DNA from: Hymenobacter terrestris
GTDB lineage: Bacteria > Bacteroidota > Bacteroidia > Cytophagales > Hymenobacteraceae
Direction of reading: 5' to 3'
Assembly (NCBI RefSeq): GCF_013377905.1
Contig: NZ_JABKAV010000014.1
Location: 1-64,000 of the forward strand
Length of the DNA: 64,000 nt
The notes beneath the pieces were generated by a model that saw only the letters and a list, made by a program, of their open reading frames with translations, made no database searches and had not been told where the DNA came from. A program made the position numbers and the translations under genes. The stretch's first letter is position 1. Each line of letters begins with the position of its first letter. Below are positions 7,238 to 16,070 of this stretch, one piece after another.

Positions 7238-8764
7238 ATGGAAACCCTCGAAAAACCCAGCACCCTCGTAGAGCGCCCCAAGTTCAAGGACCATTACGAT
7301 AACTTCATCGGTGGCAAGTGGGTGGCTCCGGTGAAAGGGCAGTACTTCGATAACATTTCGCCCATCGATGGCAAAGTGTTCACCAAAGTAGCCCGCAGCA
7401 CTAAAGAAGACGTCAATCTAGCTCTCGACGCGGCCCATGAGGCGTTCAAGACCTGGGGCAAAACCTCGGCCACCGAGCGCAGCAATATCCTTAACAAGGT
7501 CGCCAACATCATCGAGGAAAACCTGCACCACTTGGCGGCTGTCGAGTGTGTGGAAAACGGCAAGCCCATCCGCGAAACCATGCTGGCCGATCTGCCGCTG
7601 GTGGTGGACCACTTTCGCTACTTCGCCAGCGTAATTAGAGCCGAAGAAGGTTCGGCTACCGAATTGAACAGTAATACGTTGTCGCTCATTATTGAAGAGC
7701 CGCTGGGCGTGGTGGGCCAGATTATTCCCTGGAACTTCCCGCTGCTGATGGCCACCTGGAAGCTGGCCCCGGCTCTGGCCGCCGGCTGCTGCGTGGTGAT
7801 GAAGCCCGCCGAGCAGACGCCCTCCAGTATCATGGTGCTTATGGAGCTGCTCCAGGACGTGCTGCCGCCCGGCATCGTGAACGTGGTGAACGGCTTCGGG
7901 CTGGAAGCCGGCAAGCCGCTGGCCTCCTCGCCGCGCATCAACAAGGTGTCGTTCACAGGTGAAACCACCACGGGCCGCCTCATTATGCAGTACGCGGCCG
8001 AAAACCTGATTCCGGTTACGATGGAGCTGGGTGGCAAGTCGCCCAATGTGTTCTTCAAAAGCGTGATGGACGCCGACGACGACTTCCTCGACAAGGCCAT
8101 TGAGGGTGCGGTTATGTTTGCGCTCAACCAAGGCGAAATCTGCACCTGCCCCTCGCGGATTCTGGTGCAGGAGGACATCTACGACGAGTTCATGGCCCGC
8201 GTGGTCGAACGCGTAAAGGCTATCAAGCTGGGCAACCCGCTCGATATGGAAACCATGATGGGCGCGCAGGCCAGCAACGACCAGTTCGAGAAAATCCTGA
8301 GCTACCTCGAAATCGGTAAGGACGAAGGAGCGGAGGTGCTGTGCGGCGGTGAGGCCTTCACGCAGGAAGATGGGGCGCTGGCCGAGGGCTACTACATCAA
8401 GCCCACCGTGTTCCGGGGCCATAACAAAATGCGCATCTTTCAGGAGGAAATCTTCGGCCCGGTGGTGTCGGTGACGACATTCAAGGACATGGACGAGGCC
8501 ATCGAACTGGCCAACGACACGCTCTACGGCCTCGGCGCCGGTGTCTGGACCCGCGACGCGCATGAGCTTTACCAGGTGCCCCGCGCCATTCAGGCCGGTC
8601 GCGTGTGGGTGAATTGCTACCACGACTACCCCGCCGGTGCGCCATTCGGTGGCTACAAAAACTCGGGCTTCGGCCGCGAGAATCACAAGATGATGCTCGG
8701 TCACTACCGCCAGACTAAGAACATGCTCATCAGCTACAGCCAGCAGAAGCTCGGCTTCTTTTAG
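7238..8764 (+). CDS. NAD(P)-dependent aldehyde dehydrogenase (AldB/ExaC type)
   Basis: A 508-residue aldehyde dehydrogenase oxidising an aldehyde, probably acetaldehyde, to the acid. Visible motifs are PWNFP (residues 164-168), GETTTG in the cofactor region (241-246), the general base Glu263 (MELGG) and the nucleophile Cys302 within [11 protein letters not shown]. That last signature is characteristic of the AldB/ExaC group. The ATG at 7238 is used; a TTG two codons upstream is less likely. A secreted small protein and a DUF779 protein follow on the same strand. DUF779 genes are known neighbours of this dehydrogenase type, which supports the assignment. Confidence 0.9.
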   Translation: METLEKPSTLVERPKFKDHYDNFIGGKWVAPVKGQYFDNISPIDGKVFTKVARSTKEDVNLALDAAHEAFKTWGKTSATERSNILNKVANIIEENLHHLAAVECVENGKPIRETMLADLPLVVDHFRYFASVIRAEEGSATELNSNTLSLIIEEPLGVVGQIIPWNFPLLMATWKLAPALAAGCCVVMKPAEQTPSSIMVLMELLQDVLPPGIVNVVNGFGLEAGKPLASSPRINKVSFTGETTTGRLIMQYAAENLIPVTMELGGKSPNVFFKSVMDADDDFLDKAIEGAVMFALNQGEICTCPSRILVQEDIYDEFMARVVERVKAIKLGNPLDMETMMGAQASNDQFEKILSYLEIGKDEGAEVLCGGEAFTQEDGALAEGYYIKPTVFRGHNKMRIFQEEIFGPVVSVTTFKDMDEAIELANDTLYGLGAGVWTRDAHELYQVPRAIQAGRVWVNCYHDYPAGAPFGGYKNSGFGRENHKMMLGHYRQTKNMLISYSQQKLGFF

Positions 8765-8784
8765 GCCGTAAAGTAACCGGAAAC

Positions 8785-8831
8785 TATGGTGAGCCGATGT
8801 TCTGCCGTTGGGCGGGGTGTTGGCTCACCAT
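8785..8831. other. Hairpin after the aldehyde dehydrogenase gene
   Basis: ATGGTGAGCC (8785-8794) is inverted as GGCTCACCAT (8822-8831). The loop is long and no T tract follows, so termination is uncertain. It may separate the dehydrogenase from the next gene or process the message. Confidence 0.4.
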
Positions 8832-8903
8832 TCGGGTTTATGGCGCAACCAGGTGCGCGCGGCGTACGTCTCTCTGGTGGCTATCAACCAATTCGTTACC
8901 GTT

Positions 8904-9275
8904 ATGCGCTTCCTGTTTTCTTCCTTGCCGACTGCTTGCCTGATAGGCAGTGCGGCCGTGGCCCAAGCCCAGCAATTTCCGGTTCCGGGAGCTAAGAATT
9001 CCGACTGGATATTGCAAAAAGTGCCACCGCTGACTGGGATGCCCACGGCCGGTATTTGGGCCGCGCCCGACAAAACGGCCTCAACGGCAGATGCCGTGCG
9101 GAGTGGCACTTACAATGGTGAAACGAAGAAACTGCTGAGCTTCTTTGACCGGCGAACGGGCGTGTTTTATAACGTTGACGAAGGCTGGCTTCACGACCGC
9201 ACGACGAATACTTACTACCGTTTCCATCGCCGCGGCGCGCAGCCCCAGCCGTTGCCTGCCACCAAATTCCTCTGA
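8904..9275 (+). CDS. Secreted hypothetical protein
   Basis: A 123-residue protein starting at ATG 8904. Its signal peptide (MRFLFSSLPTACLIGSAAVAQA) is the reason for choosing this start over the upstream in-frame codon at 8808. The mature part has DWILQKVPP, FFDRRTGVFYNVDEG and TYYRFHR segments rich in aromatics, suggesting a small beta structure. No family recognised. It sits between an aldehyde dehydrogenase and a DUF779 gene, with only 37 bases to the latter, so it may be co-transcribed. Confidence 0.6.
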   Translation: MRFLFSSLPTACLIGSAAVAQAQQFPVPGAKNSDWILQKVPPLTGMPTAGIWAAPDKTASTADAVRSGTYNGETKKLLSFFDRRTGVFYNVDEGWLHDRTTNTYYRFHRRGAQPQPLPATKFL

Positions 9276-9312
9276 TACCACCGCCCGGCTCCGGCCAATT
9301 TACCACTTGCTC

Positions 9313-9729
9313 ATGTCCGAAACTGCCCTAACGCCCCGCGTCCTCGTAACGCCCGCCGCCGAAGCCACCATCGATTTGCTGCGCGATGAGCACGGCCCGC
9401 TGATGTTCCATCAGAGCGGCGGCTGCTGCGACGGCTCGTCGCCGATGTGCTTTAATAAGGGCGAGTTCCGGGTGGGCAGCAACGACGTATGGCTGGGCCA
9501 GATTTACGACTGCGACTTTTTCATGAGTGCCGCGCAGTTTGAGTACTGGCAACACACCCAACTCACCGTCGATGTGGTGAAGGGTCGCGGGGCCAGCTTC
9601 TCGCTCGAAATCCCACTCGGCGTCCGGTTCCTCATTCGCTCCCGCATTTTCACCGAGGAAGAATCCAAACAGATGGCCCCGGTGTACGACGGCGAAGAAT
9701 ATCTGACCCGCCCGGAGTTGGCGCAATAG
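9313..9729 (+). CDS. DUF779 protein
   Basis: A 138-residue DUF779 protein. The conserved cysteine-rich region SGGCCDGSSPMCF (residues about 34-46) is the family signature and may bind metal; that point is inference. The family is commonly encoded next to AldB/ExaC-type acetaldehyde dehydrogenases, as here, but its function is not established. The start is the ATG at 9313, since upstream in-frame sequence overlaps the preceding gene and does not look like protein. A strong hairpin follows at 9755. Confidence 0.87.
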   Translation: MSETALTPRVLVTPAAEATIDLLRDEHGPLMFHQSGGCCDGSSPMCFNKGEFRVGSNDVWLGQIYDCDFFMSAAQFEYWQHTQLTVDVVKGRGASFSLEIPLGVRFLIRSRIFTEEESKQMAPVYDGEEYLTRPELAQ

Positions 9730-9754
9730 CGCGCCAACTCCGCCACCAAAACGT

Positions 9755-9790
9755 GAAACGCCCCGTCAGCAGTTGCTGGCGGGGCGTTTC
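9755..9790. terminator. Bidirectional terminator
   Basis: GAAACGCCCCGTCAGC (9755-9770) pairs with GCTGGCGGGGCGTTTC (9775-9790) around a four-base loop, with one G-T wobble. It lies between the convergent DUF779 and NTF2-like genes, with a short T tract on the minus side (CGTTTTGG). Confidence 0.8.
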
Positions 9791-9810
9791 GGTGCTTAAT
9801 AAATTGAAGC

Positions 9811-10275
9811 TTACTTCGCCTTTACGGGCAAGCCTTCGAGCTGCACGTAGCTGAGCTTCCAGGCGTTCTTGGCGTTCTTCTTCCAAACCAGGATGAAGTT
9901 GCCTTCGCCTTCGCCGCGGGGCTGATCGGCCATTTCGGGCAGTACCTCGGTCGAGAACGTGCCGGCCTCGTAGGCCATGGCTGGGCCGCTACCCGAGGTA
10001 GTGGTGTAAAGTTTCAGGTCGGCAATGGTGCCCATGGTAGCGCGTACCCATTTATCCGACACCTCCGACTTGCCGCTGAAGCGCGTGGCGCCCTGGGCGT
10101 ACTGAACATCGTCGGCCAGCAGCGAGTCGAGCTGCACGGTGTTTTTGGCGTTCCAGGCCCCAATAAACTGTTGGTTGAGGCTTTGCACGTTCACGTCGGC
10201 GGCGGCATCGGTTTTGGTTTCGGAGCAGCCGGCAAGCAGGGCACCTCCCAGCAGGAGGCCAAAAATGCGTTTCAT
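9811..10275 (-). CDS. NTF2-like (SnoaL/DUF4440-type) lipoprotein
   Basis: A 154-residue protein with a lipoprotein signal (LLGGALLAGC, lipid-bearing Cys17). An NTF2-fold domain follows: a helix FIGAWNAKNTVQLDSLLADDVQY, then strands through TFST and FILVWKK, ending WKLSYVQLEGLP. Such domains bind small ligands or act as isomerase-like enzymes, but sequence alone does not tell which. Anchoring in a cell membrane facing the periplasm is inferred from the lipobox. Confidence 0.75.
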   Translation of the reverse strand: MKRIFGLLLGGALLAGCSETKTDAAADVNVQSLNQQFIGAWNAKNTVQLDSLLADDVQYAQGATRFSGKSEVSDKWVRATMGTIADLKLYTTTSGSGPAMAYEAGTFSTEVLPEMADQPRGEGEGNFILVWKKNAKNAWKLSYVQLEGLPVKAK

Positions 10276-10333
10276 GGGAAGATGTTAAGGTAAAAAAAAC
10301 GGGAGCAAAGCGGGCAATAGGGCCAGAGGCGCG

Positions 10334-10363
10334 AAAAGCCCAGGTCCGCAGACCTGGGCTTTG
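10334..10363 (-). terminator. Terminator of the glycine-zipper gene
   Basis: AAAGCCCAGGTC and GACCTGGGCTTT form a 12-base perfect stem around CGCA. On the minus strand it ends in CTTTTCGC, 21 bases after the stop codon at 10385. Confidence 0.8.
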
Positions 10364-10384
10364 AAACTACGCAAATGGGCCGGA

Positions 10385-10903
10385 CTACCAGCTCTTGCGA
10401 CGAACTTCGGAAGTTGGGTAAGCGGCTTCGCGCTTGCCGTAAGCCTCGTTGGGCAGGTAGCCCGAGCTCATGGCGTAGGCAGCGGGGGCAGCACCGGGAG
10501 CGGCAAAGCTGCTCATCATGGCAGGGGCAGCGGCCGGAGCGGCAGCCATGGTAGCGGCATTGGCCCGGGCGGCCGAAGCCTTACCCTGGGCAATACCCGA
10601 GCGGTAAGAAGCCTGACGGTTAGCCTCGGCCCGACGGGCAGCGGCTACGCGGGCGGCCTCGGCGCGGCGCTTGTTGTCGGCGGTGCGGCCAATGCTATAG
10701 CCCAAGCCGGCACCAGCAGCGCCACCTACGGCCCCGCCCAATACGCGGCTTTTCTTGTTGATGATTGCTCCGGCGGCAGCACCACCCAGGCCACCGATTA
10801 CGGCACCCTTGGCGCTGGAGCTAACCTTACGATCCTGAGCGAAGCCAGTGAAGACCGTAGTGAGGAACAGGACAAATGCGAGAAGCAGACTTCCCTTTTT
10901 CAT
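10385..10903 (-). CDS. Glycine-zipper (YMGG-like) surface or membrane protein
   Basis: A 172-residue protein starting at ATG 10903: a signal peptide (MKKGSLLLAFVLFLTTVFTGFAQ), then two glycine-zipper hairpin segments (AVIGGLGGAAAGA and VLGGAVGGAAGAGLGYSIG). An Ala/Arg-rich helical region and an Ala/Pro-rich tail ending RRKSW complete it. Glycine-zipper proteins insert in or span membranes and are often stress-related envelope proteins. An upstream in-frame start at 10969 would destroy the signal peptide and is rejected. Confidence 0.75.
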   Translation of the reverse strand: MKKGSLLLAFVLFLTTVFTGFAQDRKVSSSAKGAVIGGLGGAAAGAIINKKSRVLGGAVGGAAGAGLGYSIGRTADNKRRAEAARVAAARRAEANRQASYRSGIAQGKASAARANAATMAAAPAAAPAMMSSFAAPGAAPAAYAMSSGYLPNEAYGKREAAYPTSEVRRKSW

Positions 10904-11099
10904 GGTCAAGAGATTTAAAGTGGAAGGGCGCTGGTGGCCCGGAGTTACAAGGTGATTTACAAGCACCATGCCAATACGCTCATCTCGTGGTGGAGGTTAA
11001 GCGCCAATAGGTTAATTTTTGCAGGCTGCGCGTTGGTCTCTCAGGCGGATAAAAGCCTGTTCAGAAGCTAGTGTCGCACAATTTCGCGTTTTTTATCTG

Positions 11100-11378
11100 A
11101 TGAAAGCAATATTTCTACTGCGAGTGGCCGAAAGCCGGGTGCTCACGGGCCTGGGCGTACTGCTGCTACCCGCCGTACCACCCGAAACTCTGGCCTCGAT
11201 GCAGTTGCATACGAGCCTGGCAGTTCGAATGGTTTTCCCTTATAAACAGGAGTTTTCCGCTACGGCTAGCGTTGAGGAAGTGGCCCGCGTCGGCGAACCC
11301 GCCTTTCGGGCGCTACTGCTCACGCAACCAAGCGCCGCAGTTGTACCTGTTGGAACGGAAGTGTGGCTGGTGGGATGA
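11100..11378 (+). CDS. Small hypothetical protein
   Basis: A 92-codon frame from ATG 11100 (MKAIFLLRVAESRVLTG). It has a short hydrophobic stretch (GLGVLLLPAVPP) and a variable remainder; no family is recognised. Support comes from its placement directly before a strong bidirectional hairpin, which suggests a real transcription unit. It could also be a chance frame. Confidence 0.4.
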   Translation: MKAIFLLRVAESRVLTGLGVLLLPAVPPETLASMQLHTSLAVRMVFPYKQEFSATASVEEVARVGEPAFRALLLTQPSAAVVPVGTEVWLVG

Positions 11379-11390
11379 ATAGTTGAAAGC

Positions 11391-11440
11391 TAAAGAAGCC
11401 CGTTATTCACCGCTTTAGGCTGGATAACGGGCTTCTTTAA
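11391..11440. terminator. Bidirectional terminator
   Basis: TAAAGAAGCCCGTTAT at 11391-11406 is inverted as ATAACGGGCTTCTTTA at 11424-11439, giving a 16-base stem with A and T tracts on both sides. It lies between a small plus-strand gene and the RND pump on the minus strand. Confidence 0.85.
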
Positions 11441-11456
11441 CTCGTTTTCCGCCTCA

Positions 11457-14400
11457 CTATCTCGCCAACGAGTGGTCGCCTTCGCCTAGTGGTGTGGGGC
11501 CGCCGTGCTCCTCGCCGGGCTTATAATTGGCTTCCAACTCGGCTAGTTTCTCCTTGCCGTAGGCGAAACGGGTGATGAGCACGTAGAGCACCGGTACGAT
11601 GAAAATGGCTAGCAACGTGGCCGAGAGCATGCCGCCGAGTACCGTCCAGCCGATGGTTTGGCGGCTGATGGCCCCGGCTCCGGAGGCGAATACCAGCGGC
11701 GTTACGCCCAGGATGAAGGCCAGTGAGGTCATCACGATGGGGCGCAGGCGCAGGCGCACGGCTTCGAGCGTGGCTTCGAGCAGCGGCATGCCCTTATCCA
11801 CCCGCTCCTTGGCGAATTCGATGATGAGGATGGCGTTTTTAGCCGAGAGGCCGATGAGTGTAATCAGGCCGATTTGGGCGTACACGTTGTTGGTGAGCTT
11901 GGGCAGGAACGTGAGGGCCAAGATGGCTCCGAAGGCGCCCAGCGGCACGGCCAGCAGCACCGAAAACGGCACCGACCAACTCTCGTACAAGGCTGCCAAC
12001 AGCAGGAACACGAACAGCAGCGAGAGGCCGAAAATGTACACCGTCTGCCCGCCGGCCAGCTGTTCTTCGCGGGTCAGGCCCGAAAACTCGTAGCCGTAGC
12101 CCTGGGGCAGCGACTCGGCCGCCACTTCCTTGAGGGCCTGCAGGGCATCGCCTGAGGAGTAGCCGGGGGCGGGGCTGCCGTTGATTTCGGCCGAGCGGAA
12201 CAGGTTGTAGTGCGAAATCAGCGGGGCCGACTCGGCCTTCTCGTAGCGCGTAACGGTGCTCAGCGGCACCATGCCGCCGCTGCTATTGCGCACGTAGTAC
12301 TGGTTGAGGTTGGTGATGCTGCCCCGGTAGCCCGAATCGGCCTGGGCCACCACTCGAAAATTGCGGCCGTAAAGCGTGAAGTCGTTCACGTAGGCCGAGC
12401 CCAAGTAGGTGCGTAGCGCGGTACCAATATCGGCAATGGACACGCCTAGTTTCTTGGCCTGCTCGCGCTCAATGGTGAGCCGGTAACCGGGCGTGCTGGC
12501 GGTGAAGAACGAGAAGGGGCGCACGATTTCGGGCCGCTTGGCCAGCGCCGCCTGAAATGCCTTCAGGTTGCGGTCGAAGGTCTGAATCTGGCCGTCGCCG
12601 TCGCGCTCCTGCAGGATAAACGAGAAGCCCCCGCTGTTGCCCAAACCCGGAATGGGCGGCGGTGAAATCACGACGACGTTGGCTTCCTTGAACTTGCTCA
12701 GGCGTTGCTGCACGGTGGCCTTCAGTCCCTCCAGCTGCAGCGCTTCATCCTCGCGCTCGGCCCAGGGCTTGAGCTGGCAGAAAATGGTGCCGCTGTTCGA
12801 TTTTGACGAGAAGTTAATCACGTTCAAACCGCCCAAACCGGCATAGTGGGCAATGCCCGGGATGGAATCCAACTCCTGCATAATGCCCTTGAGTGTGGCT
12901 ACTGAGCGGTCGGTGGAGGAGGCTTCGGGCAGGTTGTAGGTGATGAAAATCCGGCCTTCGTCCTCGGTCGGGATGAAAGCCGTGGGCTTATTGACGTAGA
13001 GCAGGCCGGTGCCCGCCACGATGCACACGAGCAGGATAACCACTAGCCGTGCGTGTTTGATGCCGCGCTGCACGCCCTTGCCGTACTTGCCGGTTACGCG
13101 CTCAAACCAGCGGTTGAACTTGAAGAAGAACTTGTCCAAGCCCTTCGATTCCTCGTTGCGCTCGTGGGGCTTGAGTAGCAGCACGCACAGCGCTGGCGTG
13201 AGCGAGAGGGCTACGAAGGCCGAAATCACCACTGAAATGGCGATGGTAATGGCGAACTGCTGGTAGAGCCGCCCGGTGATGCCCGGAATGAAGCCCACCG
13301 GCACGAACACGGCCGCCAGAATAAGCGCAATGGCAATAACGGGGGCCGAAATCTCGCGCATGGCTTCCAGCGTGGCTTCCAGCACGGGCATTTTGCGGGC
13401 GTTCATGTTGTGCTCCACGGCCTCCACCACCACAATGGCATCATCGACCACGATACCAATGGCCAGCACGAAGCCGAACATGGTGAGCGTGTTGATGGTG
13501 AAGCCCAGCGGAATGAAGAAAATGAACGTGCCGATGATGGACACCGGAATGGCCAGCACCGGAATTAGCGTGGAGCGCCAACTCTGCAGAAACAGGAATA
13601 CCACGATAATCACGAGCACCAGCGCCTCGCCCAGCGTGTGCAGCACCTCCTCAATCGACACCTTCACCACGGTAGCCGCCTCGAAGGGGATGATGTAGGT
13701 GAGGTCGGTGGGAAACTGCTGCTTGAGCCGCTCCATGGTGGCCACTACGTTGTCGTAGGTTTCGAGGGCGTTAGCGCCGGGGGCCTGGTACACGAGCAGG
13801 TAGGCGGCACGCTTGCCATCGACAAACGAGTTGTTGGCGTAGTTGAACTTGCCCAGCTCCACCCGGGCCACGTCTTTGAGGTAAACGATGGCCCCGGTTT
13901 CGGGGCGGGTGCGGATGATGATGTCGCCGAACTCCTCGGCCGTACTCAGGCGGCCCTTCACGAACACGATGTACTCGTAGGTCTGGCCTGCGTTGGCGGG
14001 CGGGGCTCCAATCGAGCCGGCCGCAATCTGGGCGTTCTGCTCCTGGATAGCTGCCGTTACCTCCTGGGCCGTGATGCCGAGCTGCGAGAGTTTATCGGGG
14101 TTGAGCCAGACGCGCATGGCGAAGTCGTCGGCCCGGCTCACGATGTCGCCCACGCCCTTGGTACGCAGCAGAGCGTCCTTCACAAACAGGTTGGCGTAGT
14201 TGTCAAGGAAGGTGTTGTCGTGGGTGCCTTCGGGGGCGTAGAGGGCCACGAGCATCAGGATGCTGGGGTTCCGCTTGCGCACCGTCAGGCCCAGGCGCTG
14301 TACTTCCTGGGGCAAAGTGGGCAGGGCAATGCCCACGCGGTTCTGCACGTCGAGGGCGGCAATGTTCACGTCGGTACCCAGCTCGAAGTTGACCGTCATG

Positions 14401-14669
14401 CTCATCTGGCCATTGCTGGTGCTGTTGCTCTGCAGGTAAGTCATGCCCGGCGTACCGTTCACCTGCACTTCCACGGGCGTGGCCACGGTCTGCTCCACGG
14501 TCTGGGCATCGGCTCCAATGTAGCTGCCGGTTACCGACACAGTGGGTGGGGTGATTTCGGGGTACTGGCCCACCGGCAGGTTCAGGATGGCCAGCACGCC
14601 CAGCAACAGCAGCACCAGCGAGGTAACAATAGCCGTAACGGGCCGGCGGATAAAGGTTTCTGCAATCAT
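11457..14669 (-). CDS. RND multidrug efflux pump, inner-membrane permease (HAE1/AcrB family)
   Basis: A 1070-residue proton-driven pump exporting hydrophobic compounds. It starts MIAETFIRRPV at 14669, the usual AcrB start. It shows one N-terminal transmembrane helix, a large periplasmic loop, six helices, a second loop and a second set of helices, as in the duplicated RND fold. The proton-relay DD in TM4 is visible in GIVVDDAIVVVEAVEHN. The length is normal. It is the third gene of a TolC, adaptor, pump operon reading leftward and is closed by the terminator at 11391-11440. The acidic C-terminal tail is short. Confidence 0.95.
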   Translation of the reverse strand: MIAETFIRRPVTAIVTSLVLLLLGVLAILNLPVGQYPEITPPTVSVTGSYIGADAQTVEQTVATPVEVQVNGTPGMTYLQSNSTSNGQMSMTVNFELGTDVNIAALDVQNRVGIALPTLPQEVQRLGLTVRKRNPSILMLVALYAPEGTHDNTFLDNYANLFVKDALLRTKGVGDIVSRADDFAMRVWLNPDKLSQLGITAQEVTAAIQEQNAQIAAGSIGAPPANAGQTYEYIVFVKGRLSTAEEFGDIIIRTRPETGAIVYLKDVARVELGKFNYANNSFVDGKRAAYLLVYQAPGANALETYDNVVATMERLKQQFPTDLTYIIPFEAATVVKVSIEEVLHTLGEALVLVIIVVFLFLQSWRSTLIPVLAIPVSIIGTFIFFIPLGFTINTLTMFGFVLAIGIVVDDAIVVVEAVEHNMNARKMPVLEATLEAMREISAPVIAIALILAAVFVPVGFIPGITGRLYQQFAITIAISVVISAFVALSLTPALCVLLLKPHERNEESKGLDKFFFKFNRWFERVTGKYGKGVQRGIKHARLVVILLVCIVAGTGLLYVNKPTAFIPTEDEGRIFITYNLPEASSTDRSVATLKGIMQELDSIPGIAHYAGLGGLNVINFSSKSNSGTIFCQLKPWAEREDEALQLEGLKATVQQRLSKFKEANVVVISPPPIPGLGNSGGFSFILQERDGDGQIQTFDRNLKAFQAALAKRPEIVRPFSFFTASTPGYRLTIEREQAKKLGVSIADIGTALRTYLGSAYVNDFTLYGRNFRVVAQADSGYRGSITNLNQYYVRNSSGGMVPLSTVTRYEKAESAPLISHYNLFRSAEINGSPAPGYSSGDALQALKEVAAESLPQGYGYEFSGLTREEQLAGGQTVYIFGLSLLFVFLLLAALYESWSVPFSVLLAVPLGAFGAILALTFLPKLTNNVYAQIGLITLIGLSAKNAILIIEFAKERVDKGMPLLEATLEAVRLRLRPIVMTSLAFILGVTPLVFASGAGAISRQTIGWTVLGGMLSATLLAIFIVPVLYVLITRFAYGKEKLAELEANYKPGEEHGGPTPLGEGDHSLAR

Positions 14670-14693
14670 TTTTAGGAGCTGTTCTGTCGGCAC

Positions 14694-14797
14694 ACCCCAC
14701 CCCCGGCCCCTCCTCTCCGGGAGAGGGGTGCCAGACGTGAGTTGAAAGATTCGTTGAACGCACCCCTCTCCCGGAGGGGAGGGGTCGGGGGTGGGGT
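14694..14797. repeat. Inverted repeat between adaptor and pump genes
   Basis: ACCCCACCCCCGGCCCCTCC begins an arm at 14694-14730 that is inverted at 14761-14797, with about 37 bases each and few mismatches around a 30-base spacer. Each arm carries its own inner hairpin (CTCTCCGGGAGAG). It touches the stop codon of the adaptor gene. It resembles the widespread CACCCCTCTCC-type bacterial intergenic palindromes, and may tune message stability within the operon. Confidence 0.75.
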
Positions 14798-15897
14798 TAG
14801 CGGCTGCCGGCCTGCACGGGGCTGCCGTCGCGCAGGCGCTGGAAGCCTTCGGTAATCACCTGGTCGCCGGCTTTCAAGCCTTCGAGTATTACAATCTGGT
14901 CGCGCAACTGGGGGCCGAGCTGCACTTTGCGCTGGCGGGCCTTGCTGCTGTCGCCAGCCACGAACACGAAACTCTCGCCCATCTGGTCGGATACGGCTTT
15001 GTAGGGAATCACGAGGCGCTGGCCCGATTGGCGGTTGAGTACGTGCAGCACGGCGCTCATGCCATCCTTGAGGCGGCGCTCGGGGTTGGCAAACTCCACC
15101 CGCACCTGTACCGTAGCCGTCTGCTGCTCCACGCCCCGCGCAATGGCCTTAATGCGGCCCGACTGCGGGTACATGCTGCCATCCGACAGCTCCAGCCGGA
15201 ACAGCGAATCGGGCGCAGATTTGGCAGCCTGCAGCGCCGTGAAGCGGGGCAAGTCGCTCTCGTTGATGACGAAATCAACGCCCATCGGATTCTCGGCGCT
15301 GATGGTGTTGAGCAGCGTGCTGCCGGGGCTTATCTGGGCTCCCAGCCGCACCTGTGAAATACCGATGCGCCCGCTGAACGGCGCCGTAATGGTGGAAAAA
15401 CTTAAATCGGTGCGGGCCAGGGCTACGGCCGCGCGAGCCTGGGCCACCTGGGCCTGGGCGGTGGCGTAGGCAGTGGCGGCGTTGTCTACAATCTGGCCCG
15501 CAATGGCGTCCTGCTCCGCCAGACGCTGGTACCGGTCGAGGTTGAGCTTGGCATTCTGCACCGTGGCTTGGGTGCTGCGCAGCCCCGCCTGGGCCTGCTG
15601 GTAGGCCGCCTCGTACACGCGCTTATCGATTTCGTAGAGCTTCTGGCCCTTGGTCACCAATTCGCCCTCCTGAAAAAACAGGCCCGTGATGAAGCCGCCC
15701 ACTTGACTGCGCAGTTCCACGCTGTTGAGGGCCACGGCCGTAGCCGGATACTCATCGTAGTACACGGCGCTGGTGGTGCGCGCCGCCACCAGCGTTACGG
15801 GCGTGGGGGGCGGCGGCCCGGCCGGCTTATCGGCCTCATCGGAGCCGCAGCCCGCCAGCAGTAGCAGAGCCAGAAGAGAGGGAACGAGGTGCTTCAT
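14797..15897 (-). CDS. RND efflux periplasmic adaptor (membrane fusion lipoprotein)
   Basis: A 366-residue adaptor joining pump and outer-membrane channel. The lipoprotein signal LLLLAGCGSD places the lipid on Cys17. A lipoyl-type beta-barrel hairpin (VGGFITGLFFQEGELVTKGQKLYEID), a coiled-coil hairpin (about residues 95-165, Ala/Gln-rich), the second lipoyl half (SFSTITAPFSGRIG) and the C-terminal beta domains follow in the normal AcrA order. It lies between the TolC and pump genes on the same strand. Confidence 0.95.
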   Translation of the reverse strand: MKHLVPSLLALLLLAGCGSDEADKPAGPPPPTPVTLVAARTTSAVYYDEYPATAVALNSVELRSQVGGFITGLFFQEGELVTKGQKLYEIDKRVYEAAYQQAQAGLRSTQATVQNAKLNLDRYQRLAEQDAIAGQIVDNAATAYATAQAQVAQARAAVALARTDLSFSTITAPFSGRIGISQVRLGAQISPGSTLLNTISAENPMGVDFVINESDLPRFTALQAAKSAPDSLFRLELSDGSMYPQSGRIKAIARGVEQQTATVQVRVEFANPERRLKDGMSAVLHVLNRQSGQRLVIPYKAVSDQMGESFVFVAGDSSKARQRKVQLGPQLRDQIVILEGLKAGDQVITEGFQRLRDGSPVQAGSR

Positions 15898-15920
15898 GGA
15901 TTGAGTGTTTGGAGAAGAGC

Positions 15921-16053
15921 CGTGTCATGCTGAGCGCAGCCTAAGGCGTAGTCGAAGCATCTCTACCACAATGGTAAATCTGACTTCATGCTACCATGGC
16001 AACGACAGGACTAGCTCTGCGGTAGAGATGCTTCGACTACGCTGAGCATGACG
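15921..16053. repeat. Dispersed palindromic repeat, copy 1
   Basis: GTCATGCTGAGCG leads into a GTAGTCGAAGCATCTCTACC arm at about 15921-15966, and the inverse ends at 16053 (GAGATGCTTCGACTACGCTGAGCATGACG). The interior of about 50 bases is unrelated. Copies 2 and 3 lie at 34221-34343 and 38901-39013. It sits between the TolC and adaptor genes. Confidence 0.85.
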
Positions 16054-16070
16054 TTCTGGGTACGTATAAA

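Noticed and set aside
7418..8704. Long minus-strand frame opposite the aldehyde dehydrogenase
   Set aside because: Shadow of a gene with complete catalytic motifs.
13638..14675. Long plus-strand frame opposite the RND pump
   Set aside because: Antisense shadow with His/Val/Gly-rich residues and no domain.
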